Assembly: GCA_020849325.1 (NCBI GenBank)
Contig: JADLGL010000066.1
Location: 1 to 64,000 of the forward strand
Length of the DNA: 64,000 nucleotides
Source of the DNA: Bauldia sp.
Lineage (GTDB): Bacteria > Pseudomonadota > Alphaproteobacteria > Rhizobiales > Kaistiaceae
Direction: 5' to 3'
In this document: piece after piece, positions 33,314 through 41,815 of the stretch
How positions within the stretch are numbered: position 1 is the first letter of the stretch
Layout of the letters: every line of letters starts with the position of its first letter
Notes under the pieces: generated by a model
What the model was told of the DNA's origin: nothing
Seen by the model: the letters and a program-made list of their open reading frames with translations, nothing else
Database searches by the model: none
Made by a program: the position numbers and the translations under genes

Positions 33314-34747
33314 ATGCTCGAGCAGGCCTACCGGGTTCTCTTCTACGCATTCCTGATCTGGGCGCCGATACCGCTCGGCAGCAACCGCGTGATCTTCTGG
33401 TCGATCAACGCGGTCTTCGCCGTCGGCATCTTCGTCCTTCTCGTTCTCGACGAATGGCGGAACCGGCGGTCGCGGACCGCCGTGCAGCGCACCGTCGTCG
33501 CGCTCCTTGCGATGACCGCGGTGCCGCTCGTCTGGATGATCATCCAGGCATTGGCGTTCGTGCCGTCCTTCCTGCAGGCGCCGTCCTGGTCCGATCTCAG
33601 CGTCCCCGACCTCGCCTGGTCGGGCGCCATCAGCGTCAATCCGGGAGCAACGCTGTCGGCGGCGTCGAACTTCGTCACCGTGGCGCTCACCGGCATCATC
33701 GCGGCGCGGATCGCGATGTCCTCGCGGCAGACGCTCGTCCTCCTCAATGTGGTCGTCGCGAGCGCCGCGCTGGTTGCCGGCTGGGGCCTCGCCGCCCGCT
33801 ATATGGGCTGGTCGTCGGTGATCCTCGGGCCGCCGGAGGAGCCCGGCGTCCTGACCTCGTTCTTCATCAACCGGAACACCACGGCCACCTATCTGTCGCT
33901 CGGCGTCGTAGCAACGCTGGCGCTCGTGATGGGGCGGCTCGAACAGTCGCGGTCGCCGAACTTCGTGGCCGCGCTCGCCGATTTTCCGCGGCGGGTCGGC
34001 CCGTACCTGATCGTCCTGGCGATGATCGGCCTCGCGCTCCTGTTGACCGGATCGCGCGCCGGCATCGCCGCCGGCGCCCTCGGCGCGCTCGCGGTCCTGA
34101 TCCTCGGCTTCAGGCGGGCCGCCGCGGAATCCCACTGGGTGGTGGCGCTCCTGCTGGTCGGCGGCGGCATCGTGATGCTGCTGTTCGGCACTGGCGGTCA
34201 GGGCGTCCTCGAGCGGCTTTCGGTCGAGGGCGCGGTCGATTCGACGCGCTGGCAGCTCTACGCCGACACCATCTCGGCAATCGCCGACCGTCCCTTCCTC
34301 GGCTTCGGGGCGGGGACGTTCTATGATTTCTTCCCGGCCTATCACAGCCAGGAACTCGGCATCTCGCCGAGCGTCTGGCTCGAATCGCACAACACCTGGC
34401 TCCAGTCCGCGGCGGAGCTCGGGCTGCCAGTGTTCCTGTTCGTCGTCGGATCGCTCCTCTTCCTCGTCGGCCGGTTCACCGTGAAGGCGTTCCGCCGCGA
34501 GGAGCCGATGCCGGGCGCGGTCGCCGGCCTCGGTGCCGCCGTCGTCGTCGGTTTCCATGCGCTCTTCGACTTCAGCCTTCAGGTGCAGTCGGTCGCCATG
34601 CTGTTCGCCACGCTGATCGGTATCGGCGTTGCCGGACCCGTCCGCGCCCAGCTTCGTCGCCGGTCAGAGCTGCCCGTGCAGCCGCGGGCCGAGCGTCGCT
34701 ATGAGACCCGCAGTGTCACTCCTCAGTCGCCGACGCGCCCGATCTGA
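33314..34747 (+). CDS. O-antigen ligase/polymerase family membrane protein
   Basis: 477 residues, about eleven membrane helices with a periplasmic loop. The C-terminal part matches the Wzy_C type (O-antigen ligase WaaL or polymerase Wzy): GSRAGIAAGALGALAVL, then LGFGAGTFYDFFPAYHS and LESHNTWLQSAAELGLPVFL, where the His in SHN is a usual functional residue. It either polymerises lipid-linked repeat units or ligates a chain; ligase and polymerase cannot be separated by sequence alone. Neighbours include a tyrosine autokinase and a sugar-phosphate transferase, which favours a Wzy-dependent exopolysaccharide pathway. Confidence 0.82.
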   Translation: MLEQAYRVLFYAFLIWAPIPLGSNRVIFWSINAVFAVGIFVLLVLDEWRNRRSRTAVQRTVVALLAMTAVPLVWMIIQALAFVPSFLQAPSWSDLSVPDLAWSGAISVNPGATLSAASNFVTVALTGIIAARIAMSSRQTLVLLNVVVASAALVAGWGLAARYMGWSSVILGPPEEPGVLTSFFINRNTTATYLSLGVVATLALVMGRLEQSRSPNFVAALADFPRRVGPYLIVLAMIGLALLLTGSRAGIAAGALGALAVLILGFRRAAAESHWVVALLLVGGGIVMLLFGTGGQGVLERLSVEGAVDSTRWQLYADTISAIADRPFLGFGAGTFYDFFPAYHSQELGISPSVWLESHNTWLQSAAELGLPVFLFVVGSLLFLVGRFTVKAFRREEPMPGAVAGLGAAVVVGFHALFDFSLQVQSVAMLFATLIGIGVAGPVRAQLRRRSELPVQPRAERRYETRSVTPQSPTRPI

Positions 34748-35492
34748 ACCGCTGGTGTCGGCAGCCAATGCGGCCGTGCCACCGGGGCTGCGCGTGTACG
34801 CCTTCGGGGACGTGCACGGCCGGGCGGACCTTCTCGAAATCCTCGACGTGTCGATCCGGAACGACATCGACGAGCGGCCGATCGGCCATGCCGTCGTCAT
34901 CGGTCTCGGCGACTATGTCGATCGCGGCGACCATTCGAACCGCGTCGTCGACATGCTGGCGACCGACTTCGCGGCGGGCTGCGAACTCGTGACGCTCAAG
35001 GGCAACCACGAGGCGATGCTGCTCTCCTTCCTCGACCGGCCGGTCGAGACGGGGCCGAAATGGATCCCGATGGGCGGATGGGAGTGCGTCCGGTCGTACG
35101 GGCTCAACCTGCCGTGGCAGCCGGAGACCGCGGAGGAGTGGAACCTGATCCGCAACGACCTCGCGCGGCGGTTGCCGCCGGAGCACATCGGCTTCCTCCA
35201 GAAACTCCGCCTCAGCGAGACGATCGGCGACTACTTCTTCGTGCATGCCGGCGCCCGCTTCGGGATACCGCTCGACCGCCAGCAGGAGCGCGATCTCCTG
35301 TGGATTCGTGGCGGATTTGCCGACCGCGACGTGCCGTTCGAGAAGGTCGTCGTCCACGGCCACACCATCGTTCACGAGCCCTTCGTTGGACAGCATCGCA
35401 TCAATCTGGATACTGGTGCGTATGCGACCGGCCGTTTGACCTGTATGGTGTTCGAGGCGGACGAAAGAGGCCTTCTGGAGATTCACGCGTGA
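34701..35492 (+). CDS. PPP-family metallophosphoesterase (protein phosphatase-like)
   Basis: 263 residues from ATG 34701 (a GTG at 34755 is an alternative). All three PPP blocks are present: GDVHGRADLLE, GDYVDRGDHSNRVVDM and LKGNHEAML, with C-terminal metal ligands in FVHAGARFG and VVHGHTIVHEP. Such enzymes remove phosphate from Ser/Thr and sometimes Tyr residues using two metals. The gene overlaps the ligase gene by 47 bases and the downstream tyrosine autokinase gene by 4 (GTGA), a tight link suggesting that it dephosphorylates that kinase. No LMW-PTP (Wzb) gene is seen in the window. Confidence 0.82.
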   Translation: MRPAVSLLSRRRARSEPLVSAANAAVPPGLRVYAFGDVHGRADLLEILDVSIRNDIDERPIGHAVVIGLGDYVDRGDHSNRVVDMLATDFAAGCELVTLKGNHEAMLLSFLDRPVETGPKWIPMGGWECVRSYGLNLPWQPETAEEWNLIRNDLARRLPPEHIGFLQKLRLSETIGDYFFVHAGARFGIPLDRQQERDLLWIRGGFADRDVPFEKVVVHGHTIVHEPFVGQHRINLDTGAYATGRLTCMVFEADERGLLEIHA

Positions 35493-37705
35493 ACCAGCAT
35501 CCGACTGGGTTTCGGCCCGGCGATTCCGCGCTTGAATCAACCATTGAGCGCGCGAACCGTCCCGGTCGTTCGCGCGGAGGTTTCGACGAGGTCGAGCCGC
35601 CGCCCAGCCCGTTCGACATCCGCAGCCTTCTCGGCCTCGTCCGCCGGCAGAAGTGGAGCATCCTCGCGACGATCGTGCTCGGCGTCGGCATCGGCGCGAT
35701 CTATGTCAGCCAGGTCCAGCGCCTCTACACGGCGCAGACGCTGCTCCTCGTCGACACCCGCGATTCCGAGATGCTGGGCGTCGCCAACGGCCTCAACGAC
35801 ACGCTGGGCGTCGCGGCCGCGGTGGCGACCGAACTCGTGATCATCAAGTCGTCGAGCGTCCTGGTGCGGGCCGCGGCGACGCTGGACCTTCCGAACTCGC
35901 CGGTGTTCCAGAGCCAGCCGTCGCGGATCGACAACATCCTGTCGATGGTCGGTCTCGGCGGCGAGGGCGAGACGGCGACAGAGGGCGCCGTGGTCTGGTC
36001 GGAGCTCACGCCGGAGCAGCAGCGGAACTGGGGCAATGCCCTCGGGAGCCGCGTCTCGGCGGGCCAGCGCTCGGGCACCAACGTGCTCACGATCTCGGTG
36101 ACGACCCCGGTCCCGTCGGAATCTGCGCGCTGGGCCAACGCGGTCGCCGACGCCTATCTGACGGAGCAGATTCTCTCCAAGACGATGTCGCGCGATCGCG
36201 CCACCACCTTCCTGCGCGACCGGGTCGAGAGCCTCGGCACCGATGTCGGCAACATCCAGGCGCAGATCGACGATTTCATCATGCAGGCGATCGACCGCGC
36301 CGGCACGCCCGAGGCCCGCGAGCGGCTCGCGGAACTCCGCGACCAGCTCGGCCTTCTCGACACGCAGGAAGCGGACCTCGACGCCATCCGGCTCGCCATG
36401 GCCAATGGCGACATCGCGGCCCTCACGGCGCTCGTGGCGGCGGCGAACCCCGGTCTCGCCCAGCAGCGCGATGCGATGATGCAGCAGCTCGCGGTCGCCA
36501 CCACCGCCCAGCAGCAGGCCGACATTCAGAGGAACCTCGCCACGCTCAACGACCAGATCCGGAACGCGGCGCGCGAGCGGGCCGCCAACATGGAGCTCCA
36601 GGTCGCCGCGCAGCAGGACAACATCGGCGCGCTCCGGGCCGATCTCAACAACAACATCGCGACCCAGACCAACGCGCTGCCGAACGACATCACGGTCGAC
36701 CTCTTCCGCCTCCAGCAGGACGCGACGACGACCCAGGCGCTGTACTCGACCTATCTGTCGCGCCTCCGCGAGGCCGAGCAGGAGGGCGGGCTCGAACTGC
36801 CGGACTCGCGCATCATCGCCGAAGCCGCGACCCCCGGCGGGCCGAGTTCGCCGAACGTGCGCCAGACGCTGCTGATGGCCTTCCTCCTCTCGGCGGCGGC
36901 GGGCATCGGCATCGCGCTCCTCCGCGAGAACCTCATCGGCGGCATCGCGTCGATCGAGCACCTCGAGCAGGTGACCGGCATGCGGGTGATCGCGTCGGTG
37001 CCAAAGCACCGCGCCAAGAAGAACGAGGAGCCCGACTGGGCGGTCGTCGACCAGCCATTGTCGAGTTTCACCGAAACGATCAGGCGCGCCCGAATAGGCA
37101 TCGAATCCATCGTGCCGGACCAGCAACTGCGGCTGGTGGTGACGTCGTCCGCGCCGAGCGAAGGCAAGACGACGGTCGCGCTCGCGATCGCGCGGTCGTT
37201 CGCGAAGTCCGGCAAGTCGACCATCCTCATCGACGCGGATCTTCGCCACCCGTCGGTGCACAAGCACGTCGACCGGCCGGTGGAGGTCGGGCTGATCGAC
37301 TACCTCCTCCGCGGCCGCGCCGCCGAGACGGCGCACCTGTTCATGATGGAAGAGGAGGCGACGGGCCTCAATCTCGTCCTCGGCTCCGAAGCGAGCTCGG
37401 TGGCGACCGATTCGCTGATCCTCTCCCAGCGCTTCGCCTCGGTGATCGACTACGCCTCGAAGGAGTTCGAGGTGGTGATCATCGATTCGCCGCCGGTCGG
37501 CCTCGTCGTCGATCCGCAGCTCATCGCCCGCGAGTATGCAACCGTTGCTCTCTATATCGTGAAGGCCGATGCAACCTCGCAGCGCGCCGTGAAGGCGGCC
37601 TTCCGCGATCTCGCCATGCATGCCAGCATCCCGATCGTCGGGCTGCTCAACCAGGTCAGCGCCAACAGCAAGGGGTACGGCAAGTACTCCAGCTACTACA
37701 GGTAA
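35489..37705 (+). CDS. Polysaccharide co-polymerase / tyrosine autokinase (Wzc class)
   Basis: 738 residues. N-terminal Wzz-type domain with first membrane helix WSILATIVLGVGIGAIYVSQ, a periplasmic coiled-coil region (about 200-420), a second helix near LLMAFLLSAAAGIGIALL, then a cytoplasmic BY-kinase domain. Walker A SAPSEGKTT has K560; Walker A' is STILIDADLRHP and Walker B VVIIDSPPVGLVVD. The C-terminus GYGKYSSYYR carries four tyrosines, the autophosphorylation cluster. Controls chain length and export in Wzy-dependent systems. The GTG at 35489 has GGAG 9 bases upstream and overlaps the phosphatase stop. Confidence 0.92.
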   Translation: MNQHPTGFRPGDSALESTIERANRPGRSRGGFDEVEPPPSPFDIRSLLGLVRRQKWSILATIVLGVGIGAIYVSQVQRLYTAQTLLLVDTRDSEMLGVANGLNDTLGVAAAVATELVIIKSSSVLVRAAATLDLPNSPVFQSQPSRIDNILSMVGLGGEGETATEGAVVWSELTPEQQRNWGNALGSRVSAGQRSGTNVLTISVTTPVPSESARWANAVADAYLTEQILSKTMSRDRATTFLRDRVESLGTDVGNIQAQIDDFIMQAIDRAGTPEARERLAELRDQLGLLDTQEADLDAIRLAMANGDIAALTALVAAANPGLAQQRDAMMQQLAVATTAQQQADIQRNLATLNDQIRNAARERAANMELQVAAQQDNIGALRADLNNNIATQTNALPNDITVDLFRLQQDATTTQALYSTYLSRLREAEQEGGLELPDSRIIAEAATPGGPSSPNVRQTLLMAFLLSAAAGIGIALLRENLIGGIASIEHLEQVTGMRVIASVPKHRAKKNEEPDWAVVDQPLSSFTETIRRARIGIESIVPDQQLRLVVTSSAPSEGKTTVALAIARSFAKSGKSTILIDADLRHPSVHKHVDRPVEVGLIDYLLRGRAAETAHLFMMEEEATGLNLVLGSEASSVATDSLILSQRFASVIDYASKEFEVVIIDSPPVGLVVDPQLIAREYATVALYIVKADATSQRAVKAAFRDLAMHASIPIVGLLNQVSANSKGYGKYSSYYR

Positions 37706-37852
37706 GCCGTTCCCTCTACTCGGGTTTCCGGAGCGGGGCGGGTGTCTGGCCGTTTCGGTCGCGGAACCTCTGGCCGAGACACCGGGTCGTCCGCGCAACA
37801 CCACGCCGATTTCGACCATAGGGTGGTCCGTCTCGGTTGACTCGCGACAGGA

Positions 37853-37881
37853 TTGACTGCACGGTGAGGAGACATTTCGAT
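37853..37881 (+). promoter_or_regulatory. Candidate promoter upstream of secreted protein gene
   Basis: TTGACT at 37853-37858 and TTCGAT at 37876-37881 are 17 bases apart, a possible sigma-70 pair, the second matching TATAAT at three positions. Another TTGACT lies at 37837-37842, giving a 16-base direct repeat of the -35-like hexamer. Weak evidence. Confidence 0.25.
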
Positions 37882-37896
37882 GCGGAGTCTCAATTG

Positions 37897-38322
37897 ATGG
37901 CCAAGAGAATTCTTCGTACCGCTTCCGTAGCGGCTGTTGTGGCGCTCGGCACGGCACTGCCGAACGTCGCGTCCGCGCAGGGCCTCACTACCCCGTATCA
38001 GGTTGGTCTCGACCTGGACGCCGGTTGTGCAACCACCCCGAACGGTGAGCTGCTCGACAAGGCCGCCTGCCTGTCGGCGATTCTGACTGCGGTCGGCGTC
38101 GCCGAGCAGTATGCCGGTGCGGGCGGTGATCCCGCAACGCTCGTTCCCCCGCAGCTGGACATCGGCTACTACCTTTGCCAGCTCGGCATCCGCGTTCCCG
38201 AGGTGCTGGGCGACATCGCCTCGGCGATCGAGGACGCGATCAACATCAATCTCGAGACGGGTTGCCAGCAGGCCGTCGAGAACGTCACGATCCCGACGCC
38301 GCCGCCCGTGAGCCGGAACTAG
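37897..38322 (+). CDS. Small exported cysteine-containing protein, unknown function
   Basis: 141 residues. Signal peptide MAKRILRTASVAAVVALGTA ending near VASAQ. Four cysteines in the mature chain (DAGCATTP, KAACLSAI, YYLCQLGI, ETGCQQAV) suggest two disulfides; most of the rest is helical. The C-terminus is PTPPPVSRN. The start follows GGAG by 10 bases. Monocistronic between the autokinase gene and the sugar transferase gene, closed by a strong terminator at 38345. I know no family. Location suggests a secreted accessory of the surface polysaccharide, which is inference. Confidence 0.62.
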   Translation: MAKRILRTASVAAVVALGTALPNVASAQGLTTPYQVGLDLDAGCATTPNGELLDKAACLSAILTAVGVAEQYAGAGGDPATLVPPQLDIGYYLCQLGIRVPEVLGDIASAIEDAININLETGCQQAVENVTIPTPPPVSRN

Positions 38323-38344
38323 GTTCCCGGTGCCATCATTCTCG

Positions 38345-38375
38345 AGGCCCGCCCTTCGGCGGGCCTTTGCTTTTT
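38345..38375 (+). terminator. Rho-independent terminator
   Basis: Perfect 9-base stem AGGCCCGCC (38345-38353) and GGCGGGCCT (38358-38366), loop CTTC, followed by TTGCTTTTT. It lies 22 bases after the secreted protein stop. The remaining bases up to 38616 (about 240) carry the promoter of the next gene, but I cannot place its boxes. Confidence 0.9.
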
Positions 38376-38616
38376 GCGGCTCGATCCGGCGCTGGCCGAT
38401 CGTCGGCGTCGGCCGCGAATGCTACGGTGTAGACTTCACGTTCGCGTCGTAGGATTGTAGAACCCGCGGGGGTTCGCTCAGACGGCATTCACTGGTGCAT
38501 CAGTCATTTCACCCGATCGGCGCGGATGGCGGTCCCTGCCGGTACGATGTGAGGATACACGCACGGCGTGAGCCGCTGCCGGGACGGACTTCCGGCGGCG
38601 CATCGTTCGTTTCGCC

Positions 38617-39981
38617 GTGCAGCGTACCCCGGCGATGCGCTCTCCCCGCCAGCGCGCAGGGGACAGGCGGGTTCGCCCCGTGAGCATGGTCCTGTTGCCA
38701 GCGGCCAAGGATCGACCGGCGCCGCGCCGCTACGAGAGCGGCGGCTGGCTGCGATTCCTGGTGCGCACGCGCTACCAGCTCCTGCTCGGCCTCATCATCG
38801 CGGTGCTCGTGCCTGCCGTTCTCCGGACCCCGCTCAGCTTCCTCGACATCCAGGTCCAGAGTTCCTCGCGGACGCTCATCGGCACGGCGCTTGCGGTGCT
38901 GCTGGGCGCGTATTTCGTCAAGCGGATCACGATCTATCCCGGCGGGCTGACGCCGTTCTATGCCCTGCCGGCTTTCGCGGGCGCGTTCGCGCTCGTCATC
39001 ATGTTCTTCTTCTTCTTCCGCATCGATTATTCACGGGCGCAGTTCCTGCTCAGCTTCGTGCTCGCGGTGATATTCTTCTTCGTCGTTCTTCGCGTGGAAC
39101 GGCGGGTGTTCAGGCAGCGCTACCTCGTGCTGCCCTTCGGGGCGGCGCCGACGCTGATGAACCTCGACGGGGCGGACTGGGACGTGGCCGCCGCCCCGGA
39201 TGCGTCGCTGGCCGGGTTCAGCGCGCTTGCCGTGGACCTTCGCGCCGACATGCCGGCGGAGTGGGAGCGGATGGTCGCCGACGCAGCCCTGCGGAGCGTG
39301 CCCGTCTACCACTCGAAGCAACTCGCCGAATCCCTGACCGGGCGGGTGACGATCGAGCACCTGTCGGAGAACAATTTCGGCTCGCTGCTGCCGTCCTCGC
39401 TCTACCTACGCTTCCGGCGCCTCGGCGATATCCTGATCACCATCCTCGCGCTGCCGTTCACCGCGGCGATCATCGGCGTGGCGGCGCTCGCCATCAAGCT
39501 GAGCGAGGGCGGGCCGATCTTCTTCCGGCAGGAGCGGGTCGGCTATCGCGGCGAGACCTTCACCGTCATCAAGCTCCGCACGATGACCGAGGGCGCCGAT
39601 CTCGGGCAGGCGTTCACGGACGAGAGCGATCCGCGCATCACGCCCCTCGGCCGCTGGATGCGGCGCTGCCGCGTCGACGAACTGCCGCAGATCGTGAACA
39701 TCCTGCGTGGGGAGATGTCATGGATCGGGCCCCGGCCGGAGGCGGTTGCGCTGTCGAAATGGTACGAGAGCCAGATTCCGTTCTACAGCTACCGGCACAT
39801 CGTCCGGCCGGGCATCACCGGCTGGGCGGCGGTCAACCAGGGCAACGTCGCCAAGCTCGAGGCAGCGACCGGCAAGCTGCAGTACGACTTCTACTACATC
39901 AAGCACCTGAGCCTGTGGCTCGATCTCCTCATCGTCGCCAAGACGCTGCGGACGGTAGTGACCGGTTTCGGCGCCCGGTAG
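38617..39981 (+). CDS. Undecaprenyl-phosphate sugar-phosphotransferase (bacterial sugar transferase family)
   Basis: About 454 residues. Several N-terminal membrane helices (QLLLGLIIAVLVPAV, ALVIMFFFFFRI, FLLSFVLAVIFFFVVL), then a soluble insert, a reentrant helix (ILITILALPFTAAIIGVAAL) and the catalytic domain: RVGYRGETFTVIKLRTM, DPRITPLGRWMRRCRVDELPQ and GEMSWIGPRPE. Transfers sugar-1-phosphate (glucose or galactose class) to undecaprenyl phosphate, starting repeat-unit assembly at the inner membrane. Start uncertain: GTG 38617, ATG 38635 and ATG 38686 are all possible and none has a clear ribosome site. Confidence 0.9.
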   Translation: MQRTPAMRSPRQRAGDRRVRPVSMVLLPAAKDRPAPRRYESGGWLRFLVRTRYQLLLGLIIAVLVPAVLRTPLSFLDIQVQSSSRTLIGTALAVLLGAYFVKRITIYPGGLTPFYALPAFAGAFALVIMFFFFFRIDYSRAQFLLSFVLAVIFFFVVLRVERRVFRQRYLVLPFGAAPTLMNLDGADWDVAAAPDASLAGFSALAVDLRADMPAEWERMVADAALRSVPVYHSKQLAESLTGRVTIEHLSENNFGSLLPSSLYLRFRRLGDILITILALPFTAAIIGVAALAIKLSEGGPIFFRQERVGYRGETFTVIKLRTMTEGADLGQAFTDESDPRITPLGRWMRRCRVDELPQIVNILRGEMSWIGPRPEAVALSKWYESQIPFYSYRHIVRPGITGWAAVNQGNVAKLEAATGKLQYDFYYIKHLSLWLDLLIVAKTLRTVVTGFGAR

Positions 39982-40010
39982 GGCCCGCAGTCGCGATGCG
40001 GACCGGGACG

Positions 40011-40703
40011 CTACGCCGCCGTGTTGCCCGAGCCGACCGGGAAGGGGTCGAGCCGGTCGAGACCTTCCTCCTCGGCCGGATCGATGACGATCGAGGCGAC
40101 CGAGGGGTCGTAGGCGGGACCGTTCCGGATCTGGTCGCGCGTCATGTTCACGGCGACATCGCGCCGGTCCCAGTGGATGCCGCCGATCCAGCGGGGCGCG
40201 ACGAGGACTTTTCGGCCCGGCAGCCAGTTGCGCGTGTCGGCGACCATGTAGCGAAGCGACCAGTCGTCGTCGGTGACGAGGAAGTCGTCGACGTGGCCGA
40301 CCGCGTGGTCGCTCGCCTGGATGTGGAGGCTGAGCACATGCTGGACGCCGCGGAGCGGATCGGCATGGTCCGGGGCGCCGTCCCAGTATGGCGGATGACC
40401 GTAATGCTGGTAGAGCGTGGCTTCGGCCTGGCGGCTCAGCGGGCCGGAGAGGTCGATTTCGGGGCTCTGCGTCGCCTGCTGACGCGAGAGTTCGACAGCG
40501 ATCTCCTTCCGGACGGCGTTGGGCTTGTCCGCGACGTGGATAGGGACCACGATCTTCCGGCCTGGCAGCCATTTGCCGGTGTCGACGACGAGCCAGCGGA
40601 GCCGCCAGTCATCATGCGAGAAGAGCAGATCGTGGATGCTGCCGATATGCCCGTCGATTCCCTCGATCGCGTAGCCGGTGATCTCGGACGCACGCCACAG
40701 CAT
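40011..40703 (-). CDS. Protein with two PRC-barrel domains
   Basis: 230 residues. The ATG at 40703 has a strong GGAGGAG site. Two PRC-barrel-like units: residues 1-60 (WRASEITGYAIEGIDGHIGS, LRWLVVDTGKWLPGRK) and about 115-185 (HVLSLHIQASDHAVGHVDDF, LRYMVADTRNWLPGRK). PRC-barrels occur in photosynthetic reaction centre H subunits, RimM and stress-related proteins. The duplicated form resembles small soluble or peripheral proteins of unknown role in alphaproteobacteria. Divergent from galE with an 89-base shared upstream region. Confidence 0.75.
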   Translation of the reverse strand: MLWRASEITGYAIEGIDGHIGSIHDLLFSHDDWRLRWLVVDTGKWLPGRKIVVPIHVADKPNAVRKEIAVELSRQQATQSPEIDLSGPLSRQAEATLYQHYGHPPYWDGAPDHADPLRGVQHVLSLHIQASDHAVGHVDDFLVTDDDWSLRYMVADTRNWLPGRKVLVAPRWIGGIHWDRRDVAVNMTRDQIRNGPAYDPSVASIVIDPAEEEGLDRLDPFPVGSGNTAA

Positions 40704-40792
40704 GGTTCGACTCCTCCGTTCTATCGTCAACCCTCGGCGGCCGGGGTCGTTCCCGACCGCGGCCAATCCCGGCTCATAGCAGGAGACGCGCG

Positions 40793-41806
40793 GTGAGTCG
40801 TGTCGTACTGGTCACCGGCGGCGCCGGCTATGTCGGCTCGAACGCCTGCAAGGCGCTCGCCGACGCCGGCTATCTTCCGGTCACTTATGACAGCCTCGCA
40901 ATGGGGCACGAATGGGCCGTCCGCTGGGGGCCGCTCGAACGGGGCGACATCCGGGACGAAGCGCGCCTCGGCGATGTGATGCGCCGGCACCGCCCCGAAG
41001 CGGTGCTCCACTTTGCCGCGTCAGCCTATGTCGGCGAATCCGTCGTCCACCCGGCCGAGTACTACTCGAACAACATTGCCGGATCGCTCAACCTTCTCAA
41101 CATGATGCGGCGCGAGCACGTCGACCGCATCGTGTTCTCCAGCACCTGCGCCGTCTATGGCGCGCCCGAGGCCATGCCCATCAGTGAGGGGACGCCGACC
41201 GACCCGATCAATCCGTATGGCGCGACCAAGCGCATGGTGGAGCGGATGCTCGCCGATTTCGGCCATGCCTACGGCATCCGCAGCATGTCGCTCCGCTACT
41301 TCAACGCCGCGGGTGCCGATCCCAGCCTCGAAGTCGGCGAGGACCACGATCCCGAGACCCATCTCATCCCGATCGTGCTCGACGTCGCGGCCGGCACCCG
41401 GCCGTTCGTCACGGTGTACGGCACCGATCATCCGACGCCGGACGGAACCTGCGTCCGCGACTACACCCATGTCTCGGACCTCGCCTCGGCGCACGTCCTT
41501 GCGCTCGAACGGCTCAGCGAGAGCGGCGCCCGGCCGGCGATCAATCTCGGCACCGGAAACGGGGTCTCGGTCGCCGAGGTGATCGAATCCGCCCGCGCCG
41601 TCACCGGCCGGCCGATCGCCACCGTCGCCGGGCCGCGCCGTCCCGGTGACCCGCCGACGCTGGTCGCCGACGCGCGTCTTGCGGCGCGCGAGCTCGGCTG
41701 GCGCCCGGCCCATCCGTCGATCGAGGCCATCATCAGCACGGCGTGGGCGTGGCATCAGGCCAGGAGCGTCGGCACGGCCCAGCGGCGCCGCGCGGCGGCG
41801 GTCTGA
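40793..41806 (+). CDS. galE: UDP-glucose 4-epimerase
   Basis: 337 residues. Interconverts UDP-glucose and UDP-galactose (or the N-acetyl forms). GGAGYVGSN near residue 8 binds NAD; SSTCAVYGAPEAMPISE has the catalytic Ser-Thr, and NPYGATKRMVE supplies the YxxxK pair. ADPSLEVGEDHDPETHLIP and DYTHVSDLASAH are GalE signatures. The GTG is preceded by AGGAGACGC. First gene of the 22-kb plus-strand polysaccharide cluster, supplying galactose or a related sugar. Confidence 0.93.
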   Translation: MSRVVLVTGGAGYVGSNACKALADAGYLPVTYDSLAMGHEWAVRWGPLERGDIRDEARLGDVMRRHRPEAVLHFAASAYVGESVVHPAEYYSNNIAGSLNLLNMMRREHVDRIVFSSTCAVYGAPEAMPISEGTPTDPINPYGATKRMVERMLADFGHAYGIRSMSLRYFNAAGADPSLEVGEDHDPETHLIPIVLDVAAGTRPFVTVYGTDHPTPDGTCVRDYTHVSDLASAHVLALERLSESGARPAINLGTGNGVSVAEVIESARAVTGRPIATVAGPRRPGDPPTLVADARLAARELGWRPAHPSIEAIISTAWAWHQARSVGTAQRRRAAAV

Positions 41807-41815
41807 CCTCCGCCC

